Position numbers and translations under genes: made by a program. DNA of 5,217 nucleotides from contig JACCSH010000001.1 of the NCBI GenBank assembly GCA_013813125.1, forward strand, positions 1 through 5,217, given 5' to 3'. This DNA is from Nocardioidaceae bacterium (lineage in GTDB: Bacteria > Actinomycetota > Actinomycetes > Propionibacteriales > Nocardioidaceae). Positions 1 through 5,217 of the stretch are shown one piece after another (positions within the stretch are counted from its first letter, which is position 1; the number at the start of each line of letters is the position of its first letter). The notes under the pieces were generated by a model. That model had not been told where the DNA came from, did not search any database, and worked only from the letters and a program-made list of their open reading frames with translations.

Positions 1-24
1 GGATGGGTACGACGGGTCGCGCGA

Positions 25-42
25 GGCGCAGGAGCGTGCGCC
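25..42. other. GC-rich hairpin upstream of menA
   Basis: GGCGCA (25-30) and TGCGCC (37-42) form a perfect 6-bp stem around a 6-nt loop. A second small palindrome, GGCC-GTG-GGCC, follows at 47-57 and runs into TTT (58-60). Together they could terminate an upstream plus-strand gene lying outside the window, or form a leader structure before menA. The T-run is only three bases, and such stems arise often by chance in GC-rich DNA, so this is a weak call. I see no recognisable gene end in 1-88. Confidence 0.3.
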
Positions 43-70
43 AGCCGGCCGTGGGCCTTTGGAAGCGGGC

Positions 71-79
71 TGCGAGAAT
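71..79 (+). promoter_or_regulatory. Possible extended -10 for a leaderless menA transcript
   Basis: TGC followed by GAGAAT (74-79) resembles an extended -10 element. It matches the actinobacterial TANNNT pattern only at A2 and T6. It lies 9 nt before the ATG at 89, so transcription would start at or within a few bases of the start codon. No good Shine-Dalgarno sequence precedes the ATG, which is consistent with a leaderless message. No convincing -35 is visible. The alternative is that the GCGAGA bases act as a poor ribosome binding site. Confidence 0.25.
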
Positions 80-88
80 TCCGCCGCG

Positions 89-973
89 ATGGCCACCACT
101 GCTCAATGGATTCAGGGCGCCCGACCCCGCACCTTGCCGGCTGCCGTCGCCCCCGTGCTTGCTGGCACCGGAGTGGCTCTGCACGCCGAATCGGCGGTGG
201 AGTGGAAGGCTGCGCTCGCTCTGGGGGTGGCCCTTGCGTTGCAAGTGGCAGTCAACTACGCCAACGACTACTCCGATGGGATCAGAGGGACAGACACACA
301 CCGGGTAGGTCCGCTCCGGCTGGTCGGGTCGGGCGCAGCCAGCGCCCGAGCGGTCAAGCGTGCTGTGGTGCTCAGCTTCGGTGTCGCCACCGTGGCTGGA
401 GTGGTGCTGGCGGCGACGACGGCATGGTGGCTGGTGGCCGTGGGTGCCGTAGCCATGGCGGCCGCCTGGTTCTACACCGGCGGCTCGAAACCCTATGGCT
501 ACCACGCTCTCGGCGAGGTCGGGGTCTTTGTCTTCTTCGGCCTGGTGGCGACGGGAGGGACGGCGTACGTCCAGGCCGAGTCGTTCGGTGCTGGCGTTGG
601 CTGGCTCAGCGTGCTGCTAGGTGCCGGCGTGGGTGCGTTGGCCTGCGCCATCTTGGTCGCGAACAACTTGAGAGACATCCCGACGGACAAGGTGATGGGG
701 AAGCGCACGCTGGCAGTCGTCCTGGGTGACGCGAGGACTCGGGGTCTCTTCGCCTGGCTGCACGGGGCGCCGTATGCCCTGGCCGGCGTAGTCGCCGCCT
801 TGACATCTTGGTGGCTGCTGCTCGCTCTGCTTGCGCTGCCACTGTCTGCCCGGGCGTTGGCCGTCGTACGGGCAAAAGCCGCTGGGCCACAGCTGATACC
901 TGTCCTTGAGGACACCGGCCGAGCCGAGCTTGTCTATGCCACCGGCTTGTTCGTTGGGTTCCTTCTCGCCTAG
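89..973 (+). CDS. menA: MenA, 1,4-dihydroxy-2-naphthoate polyprenyltransferase
   Basis: This integral membrane enzyme of the UbiA prenyltransferase family joins a polyprenyl diphosphate to 1,4-dihydroxy-2-naphthoate, giving demethylmenaquinone in menaquinone synthesis. With the ATG at 89 the protein has 294 residues, normal for MenA. It opens with the family-typical QWIQGARPRTLPAA (residues 6-19). The first Asp-rich motif is NDYSDGIRGTD (59-69; D60, D63, D69), followed by RVGPLRLVGSG (72-82). The second is NNLRDIPTD (192-200; R195, D196, D200), followed by GKRTL. Both bind Mg2+-diphosphate in this family. Several hydrophobic segments (about 15-32, 41-57, 93-128, 140-160, 172-191, 222-258, 280-294) fit a multi-pass fold. 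The ATG at 89 was preferred over an in-frame TTG at 59 because actinobacterial MenA proteins begin just before the WxxGARPRTLP motif. The frame is open back to the window edge, so no stop fixes the start. The stop overlaps that of the opposing DUF4229 gene in CTAG. Identity is secure. Confidence 0.96.
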   Translation: MATTAQWIQGARPRTLPAAVAPVLAGTGVALHAESAVEWKAALALGVALALQVAVNYANDYSDGIRGTDTHRVGPLRLVGSGAASARAVKRAVVLSFGVATVAGVVLAATTAWWLVAVGAVAMAAAWFYTGGSKPYGYHALGEVGVFVFFGLVATGGTAYVQAESFGAGVGWLSVLLGAGVGALACAILVANNLRDIPTDKVMGKRTLAVVLGDARTRGLFAWLHGAPYALAGVVAALTSWWLLLALLALPLSARALAVVRAKAAGPQLIPVLEDTGRAELVYATGLFVGFLLA

Positions 974-1242
974 TCGGGTTGGGAGTCCTCGGCGGCTCGG
1001 CGAGCCTCGAAAGCATGTTTGGTCCTCGCAGATCGTTCAGCTATCTCCAAAGCGAGCTTGTCGCGCAGGGAGCGCAAGGCGAGCATGGCGATGACCGCCG
1101 AGATAACCATCGCGATCAACGCGGTGTACAGAACGCTGACGGAGTTCCACTCGACCTGCCGGTAAAGAATGACCCACAGCAGCCCGAACACCGCCGCGAA
1201 GATCGCCGCGCGAGCAAGCGTGTAGACGAAAAGGATCTTCAC
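970..1242 (-). CDS. DUF4229 family small membrane protein
   Basis: This 90-residue protein of unknown function resembles the actinobacterial DUF4229 family. Two hydrophobic helices are clear, at about 4-27 (rich in A, F, V, L) and 36-56. They are joined by a short loop with the YRQVEWNS stretch. A highly charged tail (57-90) starts with the RSLRDKLA motif and is full of Arg, Glu and Ala, probably an amphipathic cytoplasmic helix. The start is GTG at 1242; an AGG on the minus strand (1249-1251), 6 nt upstream, is a partial ribosome binding site inside the end of the dehydratase gene. The GTGA overlap with that gene's TGA suggests translational coupling and co-transcription. Its TAG stop shares CTAG with the menA stop. 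DUF4229 genes are often seen near menA in actinobacteria, so a role around menaquinone or the membrane is possible, but this is inference only. Confidence 0.85.
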   Translation of the reverse strand: MKILFVYTLARAAIFAAVFGLLWVILYRQVEWNSVSVLYTALIAMVISAVIAMLALRSLRDKLALEIAERSARTKHAFEARRAAEDSQPD

Positions 1243-2270
1243 AGTCGACCTGCGAGTACGTCGGCCAGCAGATCCGGGTCCACGTTGCCTCCCGAGACGA
1301 CGGCCACCGCTGGACCAGCGGATGCCTCGACCCGCTCCAGGAACCCGGCCACCGCGACGGCACCGCTCGGCTCACACACCACCTTGGCGTCCAAGACCAC
1401 CGAGCGCATGGCCGACAGGATGGCACCTTCACTGACCGTCACAACATCGTCGACCAACGCGACGATGTGGCGCCAGTTGAGCTCGCCGACCGATGGTGTG
1501 CGCAGCCCATCGGCGATCGTGCGTCCGGTCTTGGCGGTGTCCCACACGACACGTTGACCGCTCGCGAACCCCGCGGCGAGGTCCCCAGCGAGCTCCGGCT
1601 CGACAGCGATGACCCGCACCTCGGGGGCAACCGACTTGATGGCCGCCGCGATCCCGCTGACCAGGCCGCCTCCGCTGACCGGCACGTAGACCGTCGTCAC
1701 GTCAGGAACATCCGCCAAGATCTCGAGCCCGACGGTGCCCTGTCCCGCGATGATGGCCGGGTCGTCGTACGGCGAGATGAATACCGCGCCGGTCTCGGCT
1801 CGAATGCGTTCAGTCACTGCGGCTCGGTCCGCGATGTCCACCAGCACCACCCGGGCACCTTGCGACTGCGTTGCCCGCTGCTTGACCATCGGCGTCTCAC
1901 GCGGCATCACTACTGTGGCAGCCACTCCGGCGAGGCGGGCGGCCCGAGCCAACGCCTGTGCGTGGTTGCCCGACGAGTGCGTCACGACACCCCGCGAGCG
2001 TTCGTCGGGGGTGAGCAGGCCGATTGCGTTGAGAGCGCCTCGGAACTTGAAGGCTCCACCGATCTGCAAGCACTCAGCCTTGATCCAAAGAGGTTCGGTG
2101 TCACTCCCCAACTGCGTCGACAACGTCGGGGTACGGCGGATCGAGCCGCCGATGCGCTCAGCAGCGGCCTCGATGTCGAGCCGACTGACGAGTTGCTGTC
2201 CCGCTTCGCCCCGCTCGAGCAAGCTTTCGTCGCCTGTCCCGAGCAGCGGTCCGGAGCGGGTGGTAGCCAT
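1239..2270 (-). CDS. Threonine/serine dehydratase family PLP enzyme (serine racemase-like)
   Basis: This is a 343-residue cytosolic fold-type II PLP enzyme. Family members deaminate L-threonine or L-serine to 2-oxobutyrate or pyruvate, dehydrate hydroxyaspartate, or racemise serine. The PLP lysine is K75 in GAFKFRGALNA (72-82). The substrate-carboxylate loop is SSGNHAQ (99-105), with S100 aligning to the catalytic serine of serine racemases. The phosphate-binding glycine loop is SGGGL (199-203), and SGGN (326-329) closes the pyridine-N side. E224, A228 and D230 (VEPELAGD) fall on the metal-binding positions of eukaryotic serine racemase. The chain ends soon after SGGN, so there is no C-terminal ACT-like domain of the biosynthetic, isoleucine-inhibited IlvA type. 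An N-terminal extension of about 28 residues precedes the usual LxDIxxAAERI helix; the only other plausible start I see is a TTG at residue 17. It is first in a two-gene unit with the DUF4229 gene (GTGA overlap). Fold and family are secure; the exact substrate is not. Confidence 0.93.
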   Translation of the reverse strand: MATTRSGPLLGTGDESLLERGEAGQQLVSRLDIEAAAERIGGSIRRTPTLSTQLGSDTEPLWIKAECLQIGGAFKFRGALNAIGLLTPDERSRGVVTHSSGNHAQALARAARLAGVAATVVMPRETPMVKQRATQSQGARVVLVDIADRAAVTERIRAETGAVFISPYDDPAIIAGQGTVGLEILADVPDVTTVYVPVSGGGLVSGIAAAIKSVAPEVRVIAVEPELAGDLAAGFASGQRVVWDTAKTGRTIADGLRTPSVGELNWRHIVALVDDVVTVSEGAILSAMRSVVLDAKVVCEPSGAVAVAGFLERVEASAGPAVAVVSGGNVDPDLLADVLAGRL

Positions 2271-2276
2271 TGCTCG

Positions 2277-2282
2277 ACCCTA
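2277..2282 (-). promoter_or_regulatory. TAGGGT box before the dehydratase: leaderless -10 or SD
   Basis: Read on the minus strand, TAGGGT fits the actinobacterial -10 consensus TANNNT. It is followed by six bases (CGAGCA) and then the ATG at 2270. That spacing would place the transcription start on or next to the start codon, as in leaderless actinobacterial messages. The AGGG inside the same box could instead be a Shine-Dalgarno sequence with a 7-nt spacer, in which case the promoter lies further upstream. No clear -35 is visible in either case. Confidence 0.35.
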
Positions 2283-2342
2283 GTCGGCCCGTGCCGATGG
2301 AGATATTCGCCGAGAAGTCGCCTGCGGGCTTGTGCGCCGGAT

Positions 2343-2348
2343 TAGGCT
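2343..2348 (+). promoter_or_regulatory. Possible -10 box for the PLDc_N gene
   Basis: TAGGCT matches the TANNNT -10 pattern and sits in the 121-bp region between the divergent dehydratase and PLDc_N genes. It would give a leader of roughly 35 nt ahead of the TTG start at 2392, enough room for the strong ribosome binding site at 2381-2387. I find no matching -35 at 16-18 bp, so support is limited to the hexamer and its position. Confidence 0.25.
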
Positions 2349-2380
2349 GGAGGTGACTCGGGGCTCCCCGACCCGGCGAA

Positions 2381-2387
2381 GAGGTGA
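2381..2387 (+). promoter_or_regulatory. Ribosome binding site that fixes the PLDc_N start
   Basis: GAGGTGA closely matches the anti-Shine-Dalgarno complement. The spacer from GAGG to the TTG at 2392 is 7 nt. This decides in favour of TTG 2392 over the in-frame GTG codons at 2332 and 2353, which would add an unlikely arginine-rich lead before the membrane helix. Confidence 0.7.
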
Positions 2388-2391
2388 AGCG

Positions 2392-2694
2392 TTGAGATTC
2401 CTGCCAGCGATCTTGTTGATCGTGCTCGCCATCTACTGCTGGGTGGAGATTGTGCAGTCCGATCCACGCCAGGTGAGGCAGCTGTCCCGCGGCGTCTGGG
2501 CGCTCATCGTGCTGATCCCCCTCGCAGGTCCGGTGGCGTGGCTCATCGGTGGCCGCCCGAACGGCGAGGAGGTCCGAAAAGCACCCCAGCGGCCACGCCC
2601 GCGTGTCATCGCTCCCGACGACGATCCCGACTTCCTTCGCGGACTCAACCGTCGCCGCCCTTCTCCGCCCGACGACGGCGACCAACCCACGTAA
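2392..2694 (+). CDS. PLDc_N domain small membrane protein
   Basis: This 100-residue protein is made almost entirely of a phospholipase D N-terminal-type membrane module (PLDc_N) without any catalytic HKD domain. Helix 1 spans about 3-21. The family's polar linker follows as QSDPRQVRQLSRGVW (22-36), then helix 2 at about 36-52 with the typical PLAGPVAWLIGGRP ending (43-56). The hydrophilic tail contains APDDDPDFLRGLN (74-86), a stretch I recall as recurring in actinobacterial members, and ends in Pro, Arg and Asp. The TTG start is chosen for its GAGGTGA ribosome binding site and because the protein then begins MRFLP directly before helix 1. The gene diverges from the dehydratase and converges on ccsB with 69 bp between stops. 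Stand-alone PLDc_N proteins have no established function. Its position beside ccsB suggests, but does not show, a membrane or cell-envelope role. Confidence 0.85.
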   Translation: MRFLPAILLIVLAIYCWVEIVQSDPRQVRQLSRGVWALIVLIPLAGPVAWLIGGRPNGEEVRKAPQRPRPRVIAPDDDPDFLRGLNRRRPSPPDDGDQPT

Positions 2695-2763
2695 CCGGTC
2701 CCGCCTTGGCGCATGTCTGCTAAGTCAGGTTGCACGCAAACGGCTGTGTCGGGTGCTCCGCGT

Positions 2764-2787
2764 CTACATGCCGGAGTAGGCGTGTAG
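2764..2787 (+). terminator. Hairpin at the PLDc_N/ccsB convergent junction
   Basis: CTACATGCC (2764-2772) pairs with GGCGTGTAG (2779-2787) around the 6-nt loop GGAGTA. In plus-strand RNA all nine pairs form, with one U-G wobble; in minus-strand RNA the same position is a C-A mismatch. The structure therefore favours stopping transcription coming from the PLDc_N gene, whose stop is 69 nt upstream. It covers the last codons and TAG stop of ccsB, and no T-run follows on either side. It would have to work as a U-tract-less terminator or as a 3'-end stabiliser. Confidence 0.4.
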
Positions 2788-3825
2788 TCCCGAACCCAAC
2801 AGGTTGATCCCCACGAAGTTGAACAGGAAGGTCGCGTAGCCGGCCAAGGCGATATATGCCGCTCCCCGACCGTGCCACCCCGCCGTCGCTCGAGCATGAA
2901 GGTACGCCGCATAGACCACCCAGGTGATGAATGCCCAGACCTCCTTTGGATCCCACCCCCAGAAGCGGCCCCACGCCTCGTCTGCCCAGATGGCACCGGT
3001 GAGGACGGTGAAAGTCCAGACCGGGAAGGCGAAGGCGTGCACCCGGTAGGACACCTGGTCGATGTTCGAAGCCGGCGGCATCCGCCACAGAAAACCCTTT
3101 CGGAGTGCGCCGGGATCGCTGGCAACCGCCGACTCCATCCGCTGGCGTTTGAGGAACAGGATCGAGCAGATGGCTCCGACGGCGAACGCCCCACTGGCGA
3201 TTACGGCGGCGCTGACGTGGATGACGATCCAGTAGGAGTTCAGAGCCGCGACCAGTGGTGCCGCCGGTCGGTACAACGCAACCACGCCGACACCCAGCAC
3301 AGCAACCAGGAAACCGGTGACCAGCAGGCCCATCCATCGCACGCCATGGCGGAGCACCAAGATCAGATAGACCACGGCCACCGCCAGCGAACCGGTGATC
3401 GCGAACTCGTACATGCTGCCCCATGGGACACGCTCTGCCGCCGCACCTCGCGCGACCACTCCAGCCGCGTGCAAGACCGCACCCAAGACGGTGAGTGAAA
3501 GACCGATGCGTCCGTAGCGCTCGGCACGCTCGTCGTCGTCTCGCTCGGGCGGGGGGTTGCTTCCGGGACTGGGTTCAGGTTGGGCGGCGCTCACGCTGGA
3601 ATCAGCGACGGACTGCGTTGTGGAACTCGAGTGCAAGCCGTCGAAGGCGGCGACCGGTTGAGCGGTTCGGGCGCCGGTGACTTCTGGCTGTGTCATGAGT
3701 GGCTGTGTCACGAGCCGTCGGGCAAGCGCCCATTCCGCGCTGTGCGACAGCATGGCCAAGGCGTAGACGAACATCGTTGACGCGAGCGCGTTGTCGCTGA
3801 GCTCGGCCCAGTGCTCAGGGGTCAT
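2764..3825 (-). CDS. ccsB: CcsB (ResC/CcsA-type) cytochrome c synthase subunit
   Basis: This polytopic membrane protein belongs to System II cytochrome c maturation. With ResB it is thought to carry haem to the outer face of the membrane and ligate it to apocytochrome CXXCH motifs. The 353 residues contain the tryptophan-rich haem-handling signature WGWDPKEVW (289-297). Conserved-type histidines lie at H203 (NSYWIVIH), H263 (YRVHAFAFP) and H310 (YLHARA), and the PWGSMYEF motif at 134-141. About eight hydrophobic segments are visible: 13-35, 107-125, 139-158, 164-184, 198-225, 265-280, 296-311 and 322-343. The first is separated from the rest by a hydrophilic, low-complexity linker (about 38-103, rich in Ser, Gln, Pro, then Asp, Glu, Arg) that carries a duplicated pentapeptide. 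The ATG at 3825 has an AAAGGA ribosome binding site (3834-3839, minus strand) with 8-nt spacing. It overlaps the 3' end of resB by 11 nt, so the two genes form one operon. Confidence 0.95.
   Translation of the reverse strand: MTPEHWAELSDNALASTMFVYALAMLSHSAEWALARRLVTQPLMTQPEVTGARTAQPVAAFDGLHSSSTTQSVADSSVSAAQPEPSPGSNPPPERDDDERAERYGRIGLSLTVLGAVLHAAGVVARGAAAERVPWGSMYEFAITGSLAVAVVYLILVLRHGVRWMGLLVTGFLVAVLGVGVVALYRPAAPLVAALNSYWIVIHVSAAVIASGAFAVGAICSILFLKRQRMESAVASDPGALRKGFLWRMPPASNIDQVSYRVHAFAFPVWTFTVLTGAIWADEAWGRFWGWDPKEVWAFITWVVYAAYLHARATAGWHGRGAAYIALAGYATFLFNFVGINLLGSGLHAYSGM
3685..3714 (-). repeat. 15-bp tandem duplication inside ccsB
   Basis: Two adjacent 15-bp copies, 3685-3699 and 3700-3714, differ at one base (T at 3696, C at 3711). 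On the minus strand they encode LVTQP then LMTQP (residues 38-47 of CcsB), so the duplication is in frame. It lies in the disordered-looking linker after the first membrane helix, where length changes should be tolerated. The near identity suggests a recent slippage event. Confidence 0.85.
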
Positions 3826-5217
3826 GGGAGTCGTCCTTTGTCACTCTGGGCGGTGAGACGGGCTTGGCGGTAGGAGCAGGTAGCGGTTCTCGCAACAGCC
3901 GGGCCAGTTCGGTCACATGGGCGCGAGGGTCACCGCCGAAGACCCGGTCGAGCGCAGCGACCTCGACCAGACTAGGCCCGTCGGCCGGGCGGATTCGTAC
4001 CCAGGTGCGACGGGGACGCACAAACAGCGAGAACAGCAGGCCGATTATTGCCGCAATGACGCCGGCCAGCGGCACGACCTTTCCCGGCGCCCGGTTGACC
4101 TGGAGGTTGACCCACCGCTCGTACCCATGGAAAGTGATCGACCCCGCACCGCCCGGGAGTTCGGCCGTCTCACCGATCCGGAGCATCAGCGCCTCGGGCT
4201 TGCCGTTGTCCATGGTGAACGGTTCCAGGTCGGTCTTGTCGAGCGTGTACTTCGACTGGGGCACGCCGGAGTCCAGACCGAGGTCGCCGGAGAAGGCGAC
4301 GAGCGACAGCACCGGGTTCAACGCGTCGGGAAATGCGGAGTAGGGCCGCCGGTCATCCATTGCTGCCGTCGGGAAGAAGTAGCCCTCGAAGGCGAGCTGG
4401 GTCGGCGCGGCATCGGGCACCTTGACCACGCCGTAGGACAGGAAGGACCCGTCCTGCGGAAGAAAGATGACCGGGTCGTCGTACGCAAGGTTTCCGTTGC
4501 CGTCGCGGACGGTCACAATCGGCGCGTAACCGTGGCCCACCAGATAGACGGCAGCGCCGCCGACCTTCAAGGGGTCATTGACCCCGAGCTGATAGGGGTA
4601 CGACGGTGCACCCTCCTTCGGTATGACCGAGAGAGCGGCCTCGAAGTCGACAGGGGTGCCTGCCCCTGGCCCGGACTCCTCCCAGACGACCTCGAAGTCG
4701 TCGACGGTGAAGCGAAACGGGACCAGGTCTGTCGCATCGAAGCGGGCGCCGGGCGTGAACTCGTCGTACTGAGTCACCGTGTTGGAGAAACCGTTACCGC
4801 GAATCACTGCAACGGCGCCCTTGTAGCCGAACAGCCCCGTGACCGCCACGCCTCCCAGCACGACCAGCAACGCCACGTGAAACAGCAGGTTTCCCGCTTC
4901 TCGCGAGTACCCCTTCTCGGCGCTCACCACGACCCCGCCGGCCGACAGGTCATACACCTCCACTCGCCGGCGCTGGCCTCGCAGCAGGTCGACCGCGCGC
5001 TCAGCCAGCGCTGAAGTCTGCTCATGGCTCCTCCATGAGTCGTATGCCGACAGGCGGGCAAGATTGCGAGGCGCCTGAGGAGGCCGGGCCCGAACGCCCC
5101 GCAAGTAGACGCCCGACCGCGGGATGATGCAGCCGACCAACGACAGCATCAGCAGCACATAGATCGCGCTGAACCACACCGAGCGGTACACGTCGAACAT
5201 GCCGAGCCACTCGAACA
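3815..5217 (-). CDS. resB: ResB, cytochrome c biogenesis protein (5' end outside window)
   Basis: ResB (Ccs1) is the partner of CcsB in System II cytochrome c maturation, and its large domain outside the cytoplasmic membrane is thought to chaperone apocytochrome and haem. About 466 residues are visible. The reading frame continues through the window edge as FEWLG before the ATG at 5200, which matches the internal family stretch before FDVY. That ATG is therefore not the start, and the N-terminal membrane helix is missing. Numbering from that Met, a helix spans about 8-27 (SLVGCIIPR at its end), and another about 103-124 with H108 in GNLLFHVAL, the likely haem-ligand histidine. A long extracytoplasmic beta-rich region (about 130-370) includes VGHGYAP (221-227). 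A last helix (about 375-394) ends in RPRR, before a cytoplasmic tail rich in Pro and charged residues. The gene overlaps ccsB by 11 nt. ccdA and a thioredoxin-like resA commonly lie upstream, but they are not seen here. Confidence 0.95.
   Translation of the reverse strand, partial: FEWLGMFDVYRSVWFSAIYVLLMLSLVGCIIPRSGVYLRGVRARPPQAPRNLARLSAYDSWRSHEQTSALAERAVDLLRGQRRRVEVYDLSAGGVVVSAEKGYSREAGNLLFHVALLVVLGGVAVTGLFGYKGAVAVIRGNGFSNTVTQYDEFTPGARFDATDLVPFRFTVDDFEVVWEESGPGAGTPVDFEAALSVIPKEGAPSYPYQLGVNDPLKVGGAAVYLVGHGYAPIVTVRDGNGNLAYDDPVIFLPQDGSFLSYGVVKVPDAAPTQLAFEGYFFPTAAMDDRRPYSAFPDALNPVLSLVAFSGDLGLDSGVPQSKYTLDKTDLEPFTMDNGKPEALMLRIGETAELPGGAGSITFHGYERWVNLQVNRAPGKVVPLAGVIAAIIGLLFSLFVRPRRTWVRIRPADGPSLVEVAALDRVFGGDPRAHVTELARLLREPLPAPTAKPVSPPRVTKDDSHDP

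Noticed and set aside
59..88. In-frame TTG at 59 as menA start (10 extra residues)
   Set aside because: The extra residues do not resemble MenA N-termini, and the ATG at 89 begins just before the conserved WxxGARPRTLP motif, as in other actinobacterial MenA proteins.
1467..2345. Long plus-strand open frame opposite the dehydratase
   Set aside because: It is antisense to a well-supported PLP enzyme, its translation is rich in Arg, Ser and Pro with no family resemblance, and such shadow frames are expected in GC-rich DNA.
2332..2391. GTG start at 2332 for the PLDc_N gene
   Set aside because: It adds an arginine-rich stretch without a ribosome binding site, whereas TTG 2392 has GAGGTGA at ideal spacing.
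2702..2711. CGC-CTTG-GCG mini-hairpin after the PLDc_N stop
   Set aside because: Three base pairs with a tetraloop and no T-run is too weak; the 9-bp stem at 2764-2787 is the better terminator candidate.
4651..4668. Perfect 6-bp inverted repeat CAGGGG-N6-CCCCTG inside resB
   Set aside because: It lies in the middle of the coding region over Gly/Pro codons and has no T-run; probably chance in GC-rich sequence.
3917..5014. 365-codon plus-strand open frame opposite resB
   Set aside because: It is the mirror of the resB codon bias, with no recognisable domain or ribosome binding site; resB is clearly the real gene.
1..5217. Search for a novel system (CRISPR, phage, toxin-antitoxin, transposon, RNA gene)
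   Set aside because: No spaced repeats, integrase or transposase motifs, tRNA-like folds or toxin-like small pairs were seen; nearly all sequence is explained by six genes of known families.

Overview
This window looks like the chromosome of a high-GC Gram-positive bacterium (Actinobacteria). The evidence is heavy G/C use at third codon positions, GTG and TTG starts beside ATG, TANNNT promoter-like boxes, and small proteins typical of that phylum (a DUF4229 protein and a PLDc_N-only membrane protein). The window joins two respiratory modules: the last part of a System II (Ccs/Res) cytochrome c maturation operon and the menaquinone prenyltransferase gene menA. A similar clustering of menA with ccsB (ccsA), resB, ccdA and a thioredoxin-like gene is known from other actinobacteria, including Mycobacterium tuberculosis. 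I recognise no phage, transposon, CRISPR array, RNA gene or defence system here.

Layout: 1-88 is an upstream region with a GC-rich hairpin and a possible leaderless-type promoter. menA (+) follows at 89-973. Facing it on the minus strand are a DUF4229 membrane protein (970-1242) and a PLP-dependent threonine/serine dehydratase-family enzyme (1239-2270), joined by a GTGA stop/start overlap. The menA and DUF4229 stop codons overlap in the palindrome CTAG, so this convergent pair has no intergenic space. A divergent promoter region (2271-2391) separates the dehydratase from a small PLDc_N-domain membrane protein on the plus strand (2392-2694, TTG start with a strong Shine-Dalgarno sequence). That gene converges on ccsB (2764-3825, minus), with a 9-bp hairpin at the end of ccsB as the likely boundary. 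ccsB is preceded, with an 11-nt overlap, by resB (3815 to the window edge, minus), whose 5' end lies outside the window.

Function: ResB and CcsB are expected to form the membrane complex that moves haem across the cytoplasmic membrane and attaches it to apocytochrome c. MenA makes demethylmenaquinone, precursor of the quinone that feeds electrons to the cytochrome bc complex. The two halves therefore supply parts of the same respiratory chain. The dehydratase has no obvious link to that theme. The DUF4229 and PLDc_N proteins are small membrane proteins of unknown function.

Overall this is mostly an ordinary housekeeping region. The points worth a second look are the very compact gene junctions, possible leaderless starts, an in-frame 15-bp tandem duplication in the ccsB linker, and serine-racemase-like metal-site residues in the dehydratase.
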